A DNA stretch of 64,000 nt from Pseudarthrobacter sp. NamE5 (GCF_005796225.1 NZ_VAHO01000004.1:124001-188000), one strand, 5' to 3'. Positions 18,560-28,940 are shown, counted from the first letter of the stretch. Notes: generated by a model not told the origin, from the sequence alone. Numbers and translations: made by a program.

Positions 18560-19270
18560 ATGAGCACTTGGAACACCCTCCCCCGCGCCGCCTTCGACCT
18601 GGAAACCACCGGCCGGAACTCCCGGGCTGCGCGTATCGTCACAGCTTCCGTGACAGTGGTGGACCACAAGGGCGATGTCATCAAGGAGCATGAGTGGCTG
18701 GCCGATCCCGGTGTGGAGATTCCCACGGAAGCCAGCGATGTGCACGGTATCACCACCGAGCAGGCCAGGCGGGAAGGAAGACCGGCCGATGAGGTCACAA
18801 GGGAGGTCGCGGCCGTCCTGCAGGGCCTTTTCGACGACGGCATTCCAGTGATTGCCTTCAATGCCAGCTACGACTTCACTGTCCTTGCTGCAGAATCGGC
18901 CCGTTACGGCGTCCGTCAGCTCTCCCGGTTCCCTGTCCTGGACCCGTACGTCATGAACAAGCAGGTGGACCGCTACCGCAAAGGAAAGCGGACCCTGACA
19001 GCACTCTGCGAGGAATACGGAGTGGTCCTGGACAATGCACATACCTCGGCTGCGGATGCCCTGGCCACCCTGCGCGTTCTGGATGCGATGGCCGGGAAGT
19101 TCCCAAAGCTCATGATGCCGGCCAGCCAGCTTCATCAGTTGCAGGTGGATTGGGCGGTGAGCCAGGCGGCGGATTTCCAGGGTTACCTTCGCAAAACCAA
19201 GCCGGCCGCCGTCATTGAAGGCGATTGGCCGGTACTTCCGCCGCAGGATGCGGAAACGGGAGGGTTCTAG
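18560..19270 (+). CDS. DnaQ-like DEDDh 3'-5' exonuclease
   Basis: The protein has 236 residues. All catalytic positions of a DEDDh exonuclease are present: Asp13 and Glu15 in DLETTG, Asp105 in NASYDF, His161 and Asp166 in AHTSAADA. It lacks the BRCT, helicase or UvrC domains found in larger relatives. It may act as a stand-alone proofreading or repair nuclease, or in RNA processing; the substrate cannot be decided from sequence. It is divergent from atl-adnAB with 63 bp between the start codons, which fits a repair role but does not prove it. Confidence 0.88.
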   Translation: MSTWNTLPRAAFDLETTGRNSRAARIVTASVTVVDHKGDVIKEHEWLADPGVEIPTEASDVHGITTEQARREGRPADEVTREVAAVLQGLFDDGIPVIAFNASYDFTVLAAESARYGVRQLSRFPVLDPYVMNKQVDRYRKGKRTLTALCEEYGVVLDNAHTSAADALATLRVLDAMAGKFPKLMMPASQLHQLQVDWAVSQAADFQGYLRKTKPAAVIEGDWPVLPPQDAETGGF

Positions 19271-19596
19271 CTTCCCCCGGAACTTTACTTTGCGAGGCAA
19301 GTCACAGTAATAAGAGTTCACGAAGCAGCAACGAGTTCAGGGGTATCAGTTCGCCGGCAACGGGTTACGGCATCCATTGCAAAGGCGCAAGCGGGTCAAC
19401 GCCGAATTTGATTCAAAGGATCGGCGCTCCTGATGTTTTTCGTTCAGACAGGAACGCGCTTCGCCTGAGGTGAGAGAATAAAGTTTTGCGGTCACCCGTG
19501 ACTTGCCGCGCTCGAACAGCGCCGGGCAGGTGCCAGGCGCCACCAGCGCAGCCTTGCGGCCCGGTTGACTTATGACTCAATGAAAGTGACAACCTG
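19271..19596. other. Intergenic leader region upstream of an amino acid ABC transporter operon
   Basis: This 326-bp stretch has lower GC than its surroundings and no supported gene. Possible promoter pieces are TTTACT and TAATAA separated by 18 bp (near 19284-19313). A TTGACT follows at about 19564, close to the operon. No terminator-like hairpin or known riboswitch was recognised. The length would allow regulated transcription of the operon that follows. Confidence 0.5.
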
Positions 19597-20532
19597 ATGA
19601 AAATCAAAGCGATGAAGTGGCTGACTACCGCTCCCGTTGCACTTGCCCTCGCCGTTTCCCTGGCGGCCTGCGGCTCAGGATCCTCGCAGCCAAGCGGCTC
19701 CCCCACTGATGCCCTCGCGGGCAGCGACCAGCAAACGCTGGACAAGTACACCACTGACAACGTCACACCGATCGACCAGATCGACAAGACCAAGCTCGGC
19801 CTCAACACTGAGGGCAGGCTCGAGGTAGGCACCCTTTCGGACGCCCCGCCGAACATCTTCATCGACCCCTCGGGCAAGTTCACGGGCTATGACAATGAAC
19901 TGCTGCGCGCCATTGCCGGCAAGCTCGGCCTCGAGGTCGAATTCGTTGCCACGGACTTCTCGGCCCTCCTTTCCCAGGTCCAGACCAAGCAGTTCGACGT
20001 CGGATCTTCCTCCATCTCCACCACCGAGGCCCGGCGCCAGAACGTCGGCTTCACCAACGGCTACGACTTCGGATTCATGGCTGTCGTGGCCAGGACCGAC
20101 AGTGACATCAAGGGCTTTGACGATCTCACTGAGGACCTCCGCGTTGGCGTGGTCCAGGGCACGGTCCAGGACGACTACGTCACCAACACCCTGAACATGG
20201 AACCGATCCGCTTCCCGGACTACGCCACTGTTTACGCCAACGTGCGCAACGGCCAGGTTGACGCCTGGGTGGCCCCGTCCCAGCAGGCCGAGGGCCAGGT
20301 CAAGGAAGGCGACGGTACCGCCATCGTCGAGTCGAAGGTCAACACGGAGAACTTCACCGCGTACGCCGTGGCGAAGGACAACCAGCCGCTGATCGACGCC
20401 CTGAACTCCGGCCTGGACGCTGTGATCGAAGACGGGACCTGGTCCAAGCTGACCAAGGAATGGTACCCGGATCGCGAGATGCCCTCTGACTGGAAGCCGG
20501 GCAGCAAGGCCGCCACGGTTCCCCAGAGCTGA
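19597..20532 (+). CDS. Polar amino acid ABC transporter substrate-binding lipoprotein
   Basis: The protein has 311 residues. A signal peptide ends in the lipobox LAAC with Cys25 as the lipidation site, so it is anchored outside the membrane. The mature part is a family 3 solute-binding domain (SBP_bac_3): GRLEVGTLSDAPPNIF opens it, GKFTGYDNELLRAIAGKLG follows, and QFDVGSSSISTTEARR is the ligand-proximal region. The ligand is probably an amino acid but cannot be named. It is the first gene of an operon with permease (16 nt later) and ATPase. Confidence 0.88.
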   Translation: MKIKAMKWLTTAPVALALAVSLAACGSGSSQPSGSPTDALAGSDQQTLDKYTTDNVTPIDQIDKTKLGLNTEGRLEVGTLSDAPPNIFIDPSGKFTGYDNELLRAIAGKLGLEVEFVATDFSALLSQVQTKQFDVGSSSISTTEARRQNVGFTNGYDFGFMAVVARTDSDIKGFDDLTEDLRVGVVQGTVQDDYVTNTLNMEPIRFPDYATVYANVRNGQVDAWVAPSQQAEGQVKEGDGTAIVESKVNTENFTAYAVAKDNQPLIDALNSGLDAVIEDGTWSKLTKEWYPDREMPSDWKPGSKAATVPQS

Positions 20533-20548
20533 TTGAGCCGGGACGTTT

Positions 20549-21313
20549 ATGGATCTCTTGGACCAGCTGGCCGACACCTTCTTCAACTGGGAGGAAATGG
20601 CCAAAGTCATCCCCGCCCTGCTGATGGTGGGCTTGCCCAACACCCTGATACTTGCCGTTGCTTCCGGCGTCTTCGGATCGCTGCTGGGGCTCGGGCTGGC
20701 CATGATGGGGATATCCCGCAATGCGGGTGCACGCTGGGTCGCGCGCATCTACACTGATATCTTCCGTGGCCTGCCCGCCATCCTGGTGATCCTGGTGATC
20801 GGTATCGGCCTGAGCCCGATAGCGCGTGAAATCACCGGTTCTCGTAACCCGTACCCCCTGGGCATCCTGGCCCTGACGCTGATCGCGGCCGCCTACATCG
20901 GTGAAATCTTCCGCTCCGGTATCCAGAGCGTGGAAAAGGGGCAGCTGGAGGCGTCCCGGGCGCTGGGGTTCAGCTACGGCAGTTCCATGCGCCTGGTAGT
21001 GGTGCCGCAGGGCATTCGGCGGGTCCTGCCCGCCTTGGTGAACCAGTTCATCTCGCTGCTGAAGGACTCCTCGCTGGTGTTTATGCTCGGGCTCGCTGCC
21101 TCGGACCGGGAGATCTTCCGGATCGGCAACGACGCCATGGCCAACACAGGCAACCTGTCCCCGCTGGTGGCCGCGGGCGTGCTGTACCTGATCCTGACCG
21201 TCCCGCTCACGCACTTCGTCAATTTCATCGACCACCGGCTGCGTACCGGCAAGCCGGAGAAGAAGGAACCGGATGAGCTGGCAGCACCTATCGGCAAGGG
21301 GGCACAGGCATGA
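20549..21313 (+). CDS. Amino acid ABC transporter permease
   Basis: The protein has 254 residues and about five membrane helices. It has the His/Glu/Gln/Arg/opine permease pattern: [10 protein letters not shown] near the N-terminus, then the coupling loop [25 protein letters not shown] that contacts the ATPase. Its 3' end overlaps the ATPase gene by 4 nt (ATGA). Only one permease gene is present, so the channel is probably a homodimer. Confidence 0.9.
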   Translation: MDLLDQLADTFFNWEEMAKVIPALLMVGLPNTLILAVASGVFGSLLGLGLAMMGISRNAGARWVARIYTDIFRGLPAILVILVIGIGLSPIAREITGSRNPYPLGILALTLIAAAYIGEIFRSGIQSVEKGQLEASRALGFSYGSSMRLVVVPQGIRRVLPALVNQFISLLKDSSLVFMLGLAASDREIFRIGNDAMANTGNLSPLVAAGVLYLILTVPLTHFVNFIDHRLRTGKPEKKEPDELAAPIGKGAQA

Positions 21314-22047
21314 CGGAATTCGCATCCGGAACCCTGACCGGCAAGAACCTGCACCTTTCCTTCGGCCACAACCACGTTCTCCGCGGCATTGACCTGCACG
21401 TGGAGAAGGGCACGACGGCTTCTGTCATCGGTCCGTCCGGCTCCGGCAAGTCCACCCTGCTGCGGGTCATGAACCGGCTCATCGAGCCGGACCAGGGCGA
21501 CATCCTCCTGGATGGCCGCTCGGTCCTGAAGGACAACCCTGACGAACTCCGGCAGCGGATCGGCATGGTGTTCCAGCAGTTCAACCTGTTCCCGCACAAA
21601 ACGGTGGAGGAAAACGTCTCGCTGGCCCTCCGCAAACTGCGGAAGCTGCCCAGGGAGCAGGCCCGGGCCGAAGCCTTGGAGCAGCTGGACCTGGTGGGTC
21701 TTAAGCACAAGGCCGACTCGCGCCCGGCAAACCTTTCCGGCGGGCAGCAGCAGCGCGTGGCCATCGCCCGTGCGCTGGCCATGAACCCGGAGGTCATGTT
21801 CTTTGATGAGGCCACCTCGGCCCTGGACCCGGAGCTCGTCAAGGGCGTCCTGGCGCTGATGACCGACCTCGCCAAGGGCGGCATGACCATGGTGGTGGTA
21901 ACCCACGAAATGGGCTTCTCCCGCAACGTCTCGGACAACGTGACGTTCATGGATGCCGGTGTGGTGGTGGAGTCCGGACCTCCGGAACAGATCTTCACCG
22001 CTCCGCGGACGGAACGGCTAAGGGGCTTCCTCTCGGACGTCCTCTAG
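21310..22047 (+). CDS. Amino acid ABC transporter ATP-binding protein
   Basis: The protein has 245 residues. It carries Walker [10 protein letters not shown], the Q-loop in [12 protein letters not shown], signature LSGGQQQR and Walker [13 protein letters not shown], with Ala where most relatives have Pro (DEPTSALD). The switch His is in VVTHEMGF. It closes the transporter operon and is followed within 20 nt by a strong hairpin terminator. Confidence 0.92.
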   Translation: MTEFASGTLTGKNLHLSFGHNHVLRGIDLHVEKGTTASVIGPSGSGKSTLLRVMNRLIEPDQGDILLDGRSVLKDNPDELRQRIGMVFQQFNLFPHKTVEENVSLALRKLRKLPREQARAEALEQLDLVGLKHKADSRPANLSGGQQQRVAIARALAMNPEVMFFDEATSALDPELVKGVLALMTDLAKGGMTMVVVTHEMGFSRNVSDNVTFMDAGVVVESGPPEQIFTAPRTERLRGFLSDVL

Positions 22048-22065
22048 CCCCGCACATGGGCATAA

Positions 22066-22100
22066 AGAAATCCCCGGTTGCACTGCAACCGGGGGTTCCT
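22066..22100. terminator. Bidirectional hairpin terminator between ABC operon and hemL
   Basis: CCCCGGTTGCA and its inverted partner TGCAACCGGGG form an 11-bp perfect stem. It is flanked by AAAGAAA on one side and TTCCTTT on the other. It separates two convergent operons. Confidence 0.8.
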
Positions 22101-22179
22101 TTGTCTGCGCCGGGATGAGCCCGCCCGCAGGATTCCCTGGCCAGCCTTGCGAGGCCAGTGTGGGGACCGACGGCGGGGA

Positions 22180-23511
22180 CTAGCCTTGCGCCGCAGCCGC
22201 AGCCTTCGCGGCGGCCGGCAGCGCGTCGTAGATCCGGTTCATGGCAGCGTCGTCATGGGCGCCGGAGAGGAACCAGGCCTCGTACACTGACGGCGGCAGG
22301 TAGACGCCGGCTTCCAGCATCGAGTGGAAGAACGGTGCGTAGCGGAAACTTTCCTGGGCAAGGGCGTCCGCGTAGTTGTGCACCCCGTGGGCGGAGGTTC
22401 CGAACGCCACCGAGAACAGGTTGCCGGCGAACTGGATGGAATGGTCCACCCCGGCGGCGTCCAGTGCGGTGGACAGGGCGGAGGAGAGTTCCAGTGACCG
22501 GACATCGATGTAGGAGTACACATCGCGGGTGGCGTGGGTCAGGGTGGCGACGCCGGCCGCCATGGCCACCGGATTTCCGGACAGGGTGCCGGCCTGGTAC
22601 ACCGGCCCGGTAGGGGCGAGATAGTCCATGACGTCGGCACGCCCGCCGAGGGCCGCCGTCGGCATTCCCCCTCCGATGACCTTGCCGAAGGTCAGCAGGT
22701 CAGGGGTCCAGGGGTCAGCTGCGTCCGGTGCCCCGCCGGTAAGGCCCCAGTAGCCCGAGTAGCCTGTGCGGAAACCGGTAAGGACCTCGTCCACGATGAG
22801 TAGTGCACCATGTTCGCGGGTGATGCGGGACAGGCCAAGGTTGAAGCCTTCTGCGGGTGTGACGACGCCCATGTTGGCGGGCGCGGCCTCGGTGATCACG
22901 GCCGCGATGTTGGGACCGTGGGTGGCGAAGGCTTCCTTGACGGCGGTGAGGTCGTTGTAGGGCAGCACCAGCGTCTCGGCTGCCGTGGCCTCGGTGACAC
23001 CGGCGGAACCGGGCAGGGCAAGCGTGGCCACGCCTGATCCGGCTGACGCCAGCAGCCCGTCGAGGTGGCCGTGGTAGCAACCGGCGAACTTGATGATGAG
23101 ATTGCGTCCGGTGAAGCCCCGGGCAAGCCGGACCGCCGTCATGGTGGCTTCGGTGCCAGTGGACACCATGCGGAGGCGTTCAACGGCGGGAACGCGTTCC
23201 ATCACGATCTCGGCCAGGTTGGCCTCATCCGGGGTGGAAGCACCAAAGGACAGGCCCCGCTCCACGGCGGCATGCACGGCATCCAGCACAGCGGGGTGCG
23301 CGTGGCCCAACAGCGCCGGGCCCCAGGAGCAGACGAGGTCCACGTATTCCTTGCCGTCGGCATCCGTGAGGTACGGCCCCTTGGCGGAGACCATGAAGCG
23401 GGGGGTGCCGCCCACTGATCCGAAAGCCCGGACCGGCGAGTTGACCCCGCCCGGCATCAGCTGGCGGGCGCGGTCGAAAAGTGCCTCATTGCGAGGGTTG
23501 CTGGAAGTCAT
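22180..23511 (-). CDS. hemL: Glutamate-1-semialdehyde 2,1-aminomutase
   Basis: The protein has 443 residues, the family's normal length. It converts glutamate-1-semialdehyde to 5-aminolevulinate, the committed precursor of tetrapyrroles, using PLP. The PLP lysine is Lys277 in [21 protein letters not shown] near the N-terminus and the STGTEATM loop are diagnostic. ATG at 23511 is chosen because AGGA precedes it; the frame is open to 23544. It is the last gene of the heme operon, 29 nt after an LLM oxidoreductase, and is followed by a terminator. Confidence 0.96.
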   Translation of the reverse strand: MTSSNPRNEALFDRARQLMPGGVNSPVRAFGSVGGTPRFMVSAKGPYLTDADGKEYVDLVCSWGPALLGHAHPAVLDAVHAAVERGLSFGASTPDEANLAEIVMERVPAVERLRMVSTGTEATMTAVRLARGFTGRNLIIKFAGCYHGHLDGLLASAGSGVATLALPGSAGVTEATAAETLVLPYNDLTAVKEAFATHGPNIAAVITEAAPANMGVVTPAEGFNLGLSRITREHGALLIVDEVLTGFRTGYSGYWGLTGGAPDAADPWTPDLLTFGKVIGGGMPTAALGGRADVMDYLAPTGPVYQAGTLSGNPVAMAAGVATLTHATRDVYSYIDVRSLELSSALSTALDAAGVDHSIQFAGNLFSVAFGTSAHGVHNYADALAQESFRYAPFFHSMLEAGVYLPPSVYEAWFLSGAHDDAAMNRIYDALPAAAKAAAAAQG

Positions 23512-23540
23512 GTTTCCTATTCTCTCAGTTGGCTGGCCGG

Positions 23541-24614
23541 TCAATTTTCGAGCAATTCAGCCACACGGGGAGCCACAGCGGTACCCATCAGCTCGATGGA
23601 GCGCATCATGGCGGAGTGCGGGAGTGGGCCGTTGCTGTATTTCAGGTCGAAGCGGTCCACCCCCAGGTTCTGCTTGAGCTGAACGATTTTTTGGGCCACG
23701 GTCTCCGGCGAGCCCACATACAGCGCACCTTCGGGAGCGCACAGTGCTTCAAACTCGCCGCGTCCGGCGGGTCCCCAACCCCGTTCGGCTCCCAGCTTGT
23801 TGCGCAGCTTCAGCCAGTGCGGGAAGAGTTCCTCCCGGGCCTGCTCGTCGGTATCGGCCACATGCCCGGGCGAATGGGTGGCCACCTGCTGCATCGGATG
23901 GCCGTACTTGGACATGGCTTCGCGGTACAGATCCACCAGTGGGCGGAAGGCCCGTGGCTGGCCGCCAATGATCGCGAAGATGATGGGGTATCCGTACTGC
24001 GCGCAGCGCAGCACGGATTCGGGTGTACCGCCTACGCCGATCCACGTGGGCAGCAAGTGGTGTTCCAGGGGCGGGTAGACGCTCAGGCCGGCAAGGGCGG
24101 GCCGGGTCCGGCCTTCCCAGTGCACCGGCTTCTGCGCGCGCACCTTGTCGAACAGCTCGAGTTTCTCCTCGAACAGAACCTCGTAGTCCGCCAGGTCGAA
24201 GCCGAACAGGGGAAAGGATTCGATGAATGACCCGCGCCCCAGCATCACTTCGGCTCGGCCGTTGGACATGGCGTCAACGGTGGAGAAGCGCTGGAACACC
24301 CGGATGGGATCGTCGGAGCTGAGGACGGTCACGGCGGAACCGAGCCGGATCCGGGTGGTACGGGCAGCGGCGGCCCCCAGGAAAACTTCCGGGGCAGATA
24401 CCGCGTAGTCCTTGCGGTGGTGCTCCCCCACGCCAAAGGCATGGAGTCCGACCGCGTCCGCCAGTTCCGCCTGTTCCAGCAGCTGGCGCAGCACCTGGGC
24501 ATGCGCCAGCGGGCTGCCGTCCGGGTTTTCGCCGACGTCGCCGAAGGTGTTCAGGCCCAGCAAAATGCGGTCCCGTCCCACCGGCTCGGCGGGACCGGAA
24601 GGGACTCCGGTCAT
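23541..24614 (-). CDS. LLM class flavin-dependent oxidoreductase
   Basis: The protein has 357 residues with a luciferase-like TIM barrel. Visible landmarks are [34 protein letters not shown] and the [12 protein letters not shown] segment. The family uses FMN or F420. No F420 gene is seen in the window, so FMN is the simpler guess. Its ATG overlaps the hemB stop codon (ATGA) and hemL follows 29 nt later, so it is embedded in the heme operon. No known heme step needs it, and its substrate is unknown. Confidence 0.88.
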   Translation of the reverse strand: MTGVPSGPAEPVGRDRILLGLNTFGDVGENPDGSPLAHAQVLRQLLEQAELADAVGLHAFGVGEHHRKDYAVSAPEVFLGAAAARTTRIRLGSAVTVLSSDDPIRVFQRFSTVDAMSNGRAEVMLGRGSFIESFPLFGFDLADYEVLFEEKLELFDKVRAQKPVHWEGRTRPALAGLSVYPPLEHHLLPTWIGVGGTPESVLRCAQYGYPIIFAIIGGQPRAFRPLVDLYREAMSKYGHPMQQVATHSPGHVADTDEQAREELFPHWLKLRNKLGAERGWGPAGRGEFEALCAPEGALYVGSPETVAQKIVQLKQNLGVDRFDLKYSNGPLPHSAMMRSIELMGTAVAPRVAELLEN

Positions 24615-25594
24615 CGGGACTCCTTCAGCCAGCCGGCAAGCGCCGCCGCCCAGTAGGTCAGCACCATGTTTGCGCCTGCGCGGCGGATGCCGAGGACGGA
24701 CTCGGTGATGGCGGCGCGCCGGTCAATCCAGCCGTTGGCTGCAGCGGCTTCGATCATCGCGTACTCGCCGGAGATCTGGTAGGCGGCCACCGGGACGGGA
24801 CTCATCGCGGCGACGTCCGCGAGGATGTCCAAGTAGCTCATGGCAGGCTTCACCATCACGACGTCTGCCCCCTCAGCCAGATCCAGTTCCACCTCGCGAA
24901 GGGCTTCAGTACGGTTGCCGGCATCCATCTGGTAGGTCCGCCGGTCCCCCTTCAGCTGGGAATCTACGGCTTCGCGGAACGGTCCGTAGAAAGCGGACGC
25001 GTATTTGGCTGCATAGGCGATGACGGAAGTGTTGGTGTGGCCCGCCTGGTCGAGGGCGGAACGGATTGCTGCCACCTGCCCGTCCATCATTCCGGAGGGC
25101 CCCAGCATGTGGGCGCCGGCGTCTGCCTGGGCTACCGCCATCTGTGCATAGATCTCCACGCTGCGGTCATTGTCCACGTAGCCGTCGGCGTCGAGCACTC
25201 CGCAGTGGCCGTGGTCGGTAAATTCGTCCAGGCACACGTCACTCATGATCACCATGTCATCACCTACTTCTCCGCGGACGTCCCGGATGGCCTTGTTCAG
25301 AACGCCCTCCGGATCCAGGGATGCCGATCCCTCGGGATCCCTGCTTTCCGGGATGCCGAACAGCATGATGCCGCCCAGGCCCAGCTCCACAGCTTCCGCC
25401 GCCGCCCGCTTCAGGGTGTCGGTGGTGTGCTGGACAACGCCCGGCATGGACGTGATGGGATTTGGTTCCTGCAGGCCTTCGCGGATGAATGCCGGAAGAA
25501 TGAGTTCCGCCGGCGCCAGGCGGGTTTCGGCGGTCAGCCGGCGCATGGCCGGCGTGGTGCGGAGGCGGCGGGGGCGGTGGCTGGGAAAGGTCAT
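24611..25594 (-). CDS. hemB: Porphobilinogen synthase (5-aminolevulinate dehydratase)
   Basis: The protein has 327 residues. Two 5-aminolevulinate molecules are condensed to porphobilinogen. The Schiff-base lysines are Lys197 (AAKYAS) and Lys249 ([10 protein letters not shown]). The metal-site segment reads [11 protein letters not shown] (Cys121-Cys131). Two of the three zinc cysteines of zinc-type enzymes are kept and the middle one is Asp123, an intermediate form. It follows hemD by 65 nt and is coupled to the LLM oxidoreductase downstream. Confidence 0.96.
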   Translation of the reverse strand: MTFPSHRPRRLRTTPAMRRLTAETRLAPAELILPAFIREGLQEPNPITSMPGVVQHTTDTLKRAAAEAVELGLGGIMLFGIPESRDPEGSASLDPEGVLNKAIRDVRGEVGDDMVIMSDVCLDEFTDHGHCGVLDADGYVDNDRSVEIYAQMAVAQADAGAHMLGPSGMMDGQVAAIRSALDQAGHTNTSVIAYAAKYASAFYGPFREAVDSQLKGDRRTYQMDAGNRTEALREVELDLAEGADVVMVKPAMSYLDILADVAAMSPVPVAAYQISGEYAMIEAAAANGWIDRRAAITESVLGIRRAGANMVLTYWAAALAGWLKESR

Positions 25595-25659
25595 GGTTTG
25601 TCCTTCGCGTTGGTGTCGGGAAGTTCGGCTGAAGCGGTGGCGGGGCGCTGCGCTCCTGG

Positions 25660-26610
25660 TCAGGGCGGAAGTGGCCCCGGCCGCGGCAACGGTTTGACCA
25701 GGGGTTTCGGCTCGGCCTGCGCCGGAGGTTCAAGGCCTGCCACCGCTTCCGGGACGAGTGCTGCTGCAGCGGCGGCAACAAGCCCTTCGGTGGACGGCTC
25801 TGCCGCGATGGCAGCCACGGGAATGCCGAGGACGGAAGCCTGGTCCGCCGTCGACCGTCCAATGGCCACGAAGCGGCAGCCATGCAGCGGGGAAAGTCCG
25901 TGGATGCGCCGTGCGGCACTCGGCGAGGCGGCGATCACTGCGTCGATCCGCCCCGCTGCCAGTTCCGCAGCGGCGGCTGCAGGGGTCAGCAATGAGTACG
26001 ACGGCGGGTGCACCCCTGCTTCCCCATCCTCCGCTGGGATGGCCAGCCTGCGCTCCGCTGCCGCCGGGTAGTCGACGATCCGGTAGGCGGTCACGACAGT
26101 AACGCTGCTGCCTGCAGCTTCCAGCCCCTCCGCAAGGCGCGGGGACGCAATGTCCGCCTGGGGCAGGAGGACATTGCCGGCTCGGTCAGGCCAGGCAGCG
26201 AGCAGGCCTTCGGCGGATTGGTCCTCCTCCCCGGGGGTCAGTGCCACCGCCAACCCGCGGTCCTCCAGCTGCCGGCGCGTTGCCGCCCCCACGGCTGCGA
26301 CGCGGGTAGCCCTCGGAACCCACCGGGGCAGCGTCAGTCCCCGTTCGGCGGCCTTGTCCGCAAGCACGTAGACCGTGGTGGCGCTGCTGGCCACCAGCCA
26401 GTCGAAGGCCCCCGCACCGAGGGCGTCGAAGGCCACGTCGAGCGAGTGCTGGTCCGGGGCGCGCTCGAAGTCGATCAGGGGAAGCAGCAGGACCTCGGCA
26501 CCCGCACTGCCCAGCGCGGCGACCAGTTCCAGCGAGCGCTCCGGGCTGCGCGTCACCAGTACCCGGGCACCGGCCAATGGCCGACGCGGCGACTCAACCT
26601 GGCCCTGCAT
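25660..26610 (-). CDS. hemD: Uroporphyrinogen-III synthase
   Basis: The protein has 316 residues and two Rossmann-like lobes. [11 protein letters not shown] opens lobe one, and [22 protein letters not shown] links the lobes. [15 protein letters not shown] and [13 protein letters not shown] carry the C-terminal signature. It closes hydroxymethylbilane with D-ring inversion to uroporphyrinogen III. The last 45 residues are Ala/Pro-rich and probably disordered. It lies between hemC (60 nt upstream) and hemB. HemD sequences diverge strongly, so context adds weight. Confidence 0.9.
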   Translation of the reverse strand: MQGQVESPRRPLAGARVLVTRSPERSLELVAALGSAGAEVLLLPLIDFERAPDQHSLDVAFDALGAGAFDWLVASSATTVYVLADKAAERGLTLPRWVPRATRVAAVGAATRRQLEDRGLAVALTPGEEDQSAEGLLAAWPDRAGNVLLPQADIASPRLAEGLEAAGSSVTVVTAYRIVDYPAAAERRLAIPAEDGEAGVHPPSYSLLTPAAAAAELAAGRIDAVIAASPSAARRIHGLSPLHGCRFVAIGRSTADQASVLGIPVAAIAAEPSTEGLVAAAAAALVPEAVAGLEPPAQAEPKPLVKPLPRPGPLPP

Positions 26611-26670
26611 GCTACTGGCGCCCTGGACCGGAAGGCCGGGCCGGCGGGTTAGGCACTGGCATCGGCGGAA

Positions 26671-27669
26671 TCAGGAAGCCTGCAGGTCCGCGATATCGGC
26701 AGCGCCGGCGGCGAGGAGCACCTCGGCCAGCTCAATGCCCAGCAGCGTGGCACCCACTTCCGTCAACCCATCGGTGGCCCGCTTGTTCCGAACCGACGCT
26801 GTCCCGTCCACGGCGCAGACCACCGCCTCAAGGTGCAGCAGGCTGCCTTTCCGGTAGGCGTAGGCGCCCACGGGAGCGGCGCAGCCGGCTTCAAGCCTTG
26901 CCAGGAGGGCACGTTCGGCGGTGACTGCAAGCCGGGTGTCGGGGTCGTCAAGGGCGGCGAGGGCCTGCGCAAGGACTTCCCGTGAACCTTCGGCCGAGCC
27001 TGCCCTTGGCGGGGCGTCGGCGGTGCGGCACTCGATGGCGAGCGACCCCTGTCCCGCGGCGGGCAGCATGATGTCCGTCTCCAGGAACTCACTGACGGTG
27101 TCCAGCCTGCTGATCCGCTCCAGGCCTGCAGCGGCGAGCACCACTGCATCCAGGTCGCAGGACTTGCCCGGAACCACCTGGGTGGTTGAGTTGCCGGGCA
27201 GTCCCGGTACCCGGCCCAGCCGCGTGTCCACGTTGCCCCGGGTATCCACGATGTTCAGGTCCGGCCGGGCGCTGCGAAGCTGGGCTGCCCGACGGGGCGA
27301 TCCGGTGCCCACCATTGCGTTGGGTGGCAAATCTGCCAGCTTCAGTCCATTGCGGGCGCACAGGACATCACGGACATCCACCCGCCGCGGGGTGGCCGCG
27401 AGGCTGAGCCCCACCGCCGGCCCGGTGGGCAGGTCCTTGAGCGAGTGGATCGCAACATCGCATTCATTCCGCAGCAGCGCGTCACGCAGGGCGGCAACGA
27501 AGACGCCGGTACCCCCCATCTGGGACAGGGAGCCGGTGAGGACGTCGCCGTCGCTTTTGATGTGCACGAGCTCCACCGGAAAGCCTCCGACGGCGGCCAG
27601 CTGGTCCGCGGTCTGCTGCGTCTGGGTGAGCGCGAGCTTGCTTGCCCGGGTACCGATGCGGACCGTCAC
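26671..27669 (-). CDS. hemC: Hydroxymethylbilane synthase (porphobilinogen deaminase)
   Basis: The protein has 332 residues from GTG at 27669, which overlaps the hemH stop (GTGA). Cys263 in EAGCAAPVGA carries the dipyrromethane cofactor. VAIHSLKDLPT and GTGSPRRAAQL are the other catalytic segments. Between LGR and DLDAVVLAAAGL there is an unusual insertion of roughly 15 residues (PGLPGNSTTQVVPGKSC) compared with typical HemC. It assembles four porphobilinogens into hydroxymethylbilane. Confidence 0.96.
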   Translation of the reverse strand: MTVRIGTRASKLALTQTQQTADQLAAVGGFPVELVHIKSDGDVLTGSLSQMGGTGVFVAALRDALLRNECDVAIHSLKDLPTGPAVGLSLAATPRRVDVRDVLCARNGLKLADLPPNAMVGTGSPRRAAQLRSARPDLNIVDTRGNVDTRLGRVPGLPGNSTTQVVPGKSCDLDAVVLAAAGLERISRLDTVSEFLETDIMLPAAGQGSLAIECRTADAPPRAGSAEGSREVLAQALAALDDPDTRLAVTAERALLARLEAGCAAPVGAYAYRKGSLLHLEAVVCAVDGTASVRNKRATDGLTEVGATLLGIELAEVLLAAGAADIADLQAS

Positions 27670-28940
27670 TGCTGCGGCGCTCCCGCAGCAGGCGCCGGCT
27701 GCCCGGCCCCGGCTTCGCCGGGGTAGGGATCGTGGCCGGTTCCCACGGTGGTGTCGGCCCCGGCAATGGTGGGCTTTTCGCCGCGGAAGTTCCCGCAGCA
27801 GCCCGGCCGGCAGACGTCGTACCAGGGGCCGAGCGCGGTCACGGCCGGGCGGTCGCCGATGTTGTTGGCGACGGTACGTTCCGAGATGAGGTCCACCAGG
27901 CCGTTCACGAACGAGCGGTGGGTGCCCGGTGTGGGGACGCGGGTGGCGGCGAGTCCAAGGTTGGCGCAGGTTTCCAGGGCCTCGGTGTCCAGGTCCCAGA
28001 CAACTTCCATGTGGTCGCTGACGAAGCCCAGCGGCACGATGACAATGCCTTTGACGCCGTTGCCGGCCAGTTCCTCAATGGCATCATTAATGTCCGGTTC
28101 GAGCCACGGCACGTGCGGTGCGCCGGACCTCGACTGGTACACCAGCGACCACGGGGCAGTCATGCCTGATTCCACTTCCACCCTCTGCATGACGGCCGCA
28201 GCGGTGGCCAGGTGCTGGGCAACGTAGGCCGAGCCCTCTTCGAATTCGCGGGGTTCGCCTTCGGAACGGCCTGCCGCTTCCGCATCCCGGGTGGGGATGG
28301 AGTGCGTGGCGAACAGGACCTGGACCTTTGCGTCGGGGGTACCTGCGGCGGCCAGCTTCGCCTGTACTTCGGCCATGCCCGCAGCAGTACCCTCGATGAA
28401 GGGCTCCACGAAGCCCGGGTGGTCGAAGTACTGGCGCACCTTGTCCACCTCAAGCCGGCCGTCGAGTCCGGTTTCCGTCAGGGCCATGCCGATGTCCTCG
28501 CGGTACTGGCGGCAGCTGGAGTAACACGAGTAGGCACTCGTGGTGAGCATCAGCAGGCGGCGGTGGCCGGCGTCGTACGCATCCTGGAGCGTCTGCGGGA
28601 TAAACGGAGCCCAGTTGCGGTTACCCCAGAGCACCGGCAGGTTGATGCCCCGGGCTGCGAGCTCTGCTTCCAGGGCAGCCTTAAGCTCGCGGTTCTGCTG
28701 GTTGATGGGGCTGATGCCGCCATTGGCCCGGTAGTGGTGCGATACCTCTTCAAGCCGCTCGTCCGGGATGCCCCGGCCGCGGGTGACGTTCCGGAGGAAC
28801 GGGATGACGTCCTCCTGGCCTTCCGGCCCGCCGAAGGAGGCGAGGAGAACGGCATCGTAGTTTTTGGGAGCCATTCGTCCCGCTTCGGTCACCGGGTTCA
28901 CGGCCGTGCCGGGCGTGCCCTGCTGTCCTGGCTGGCTCAT
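27666..28940 (-). CDS. hemH: Coproporphyrin/protoporphyrin ferrochelatase (CpfC type)
   Basis: The protein has 424 residues. It begins the family fold at AVLLASFGGPEG; HSIPTRDAE carries the catalytic His, and the C-terminal region has Cys377, Cys381 and Cys382 (VCRPGCCGNF), part of the [2Fe-2S] ligand set known in actinobacterial ferrochelatases. Because hemQ is next door, it most likely inserts iron into coproporphyrin III. The ATG overlaps the hemQ stop (ATGA). Both ends have disordered extensions. Confidence 0.95.
   Translation of the reverse strand: MSQPGQQGTPGTAVNPVTEAGRMAPKNYDAVLLASFGGPEGQEDVIPFLRNVTRGRGIPDERLEEVSHHYRANGGISPINQQNRELKAALEAELAARGINLPVLWGNRNWAPFIPQTLQDAYDAGHRRLLMLTTSAYSCYSSCRQYREDIGMALTETGLDGRLEVDKVRQYFDHPGFVEPFIEGTAAGMAEVQAKLAAAGTPDAKVQVLFATHSIPTRDAEAAGRSEGEPREFEEGSAYVAQHLATAAAVMQRVEVESGMTAPWSLVYQSRSGAPHVPWLEPDINDAIEELAGNGVKGIVIVPLGFVSDHMEVVWDLDTEALETCANLGLAATRVPTPGTHRSFVNGLVDLISERTVANNIGDRPAVTALGPWYDVCRPGCCGNFRGEKPTIAGADTTVGTGHDPYPGEAGAGQPAPAAGAPQQ

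Noticed and set aside
19284-19313. TTTACT-N18-TAATAA promoter before the first ABC operon
   Set aside because: It would leave a leader of nearly 300 nt, and hexamers of this quality occur by chance in this AT-richer stretch. It is mentioned only within the intergenic entry.
23512-23544. Upstream start for hemL adding eleven residues
   Set aside because: The extra residues overlap the stop of the LLM gene and AGGA precedes the ATG at 23511. HemL proteins normally begin at this position.
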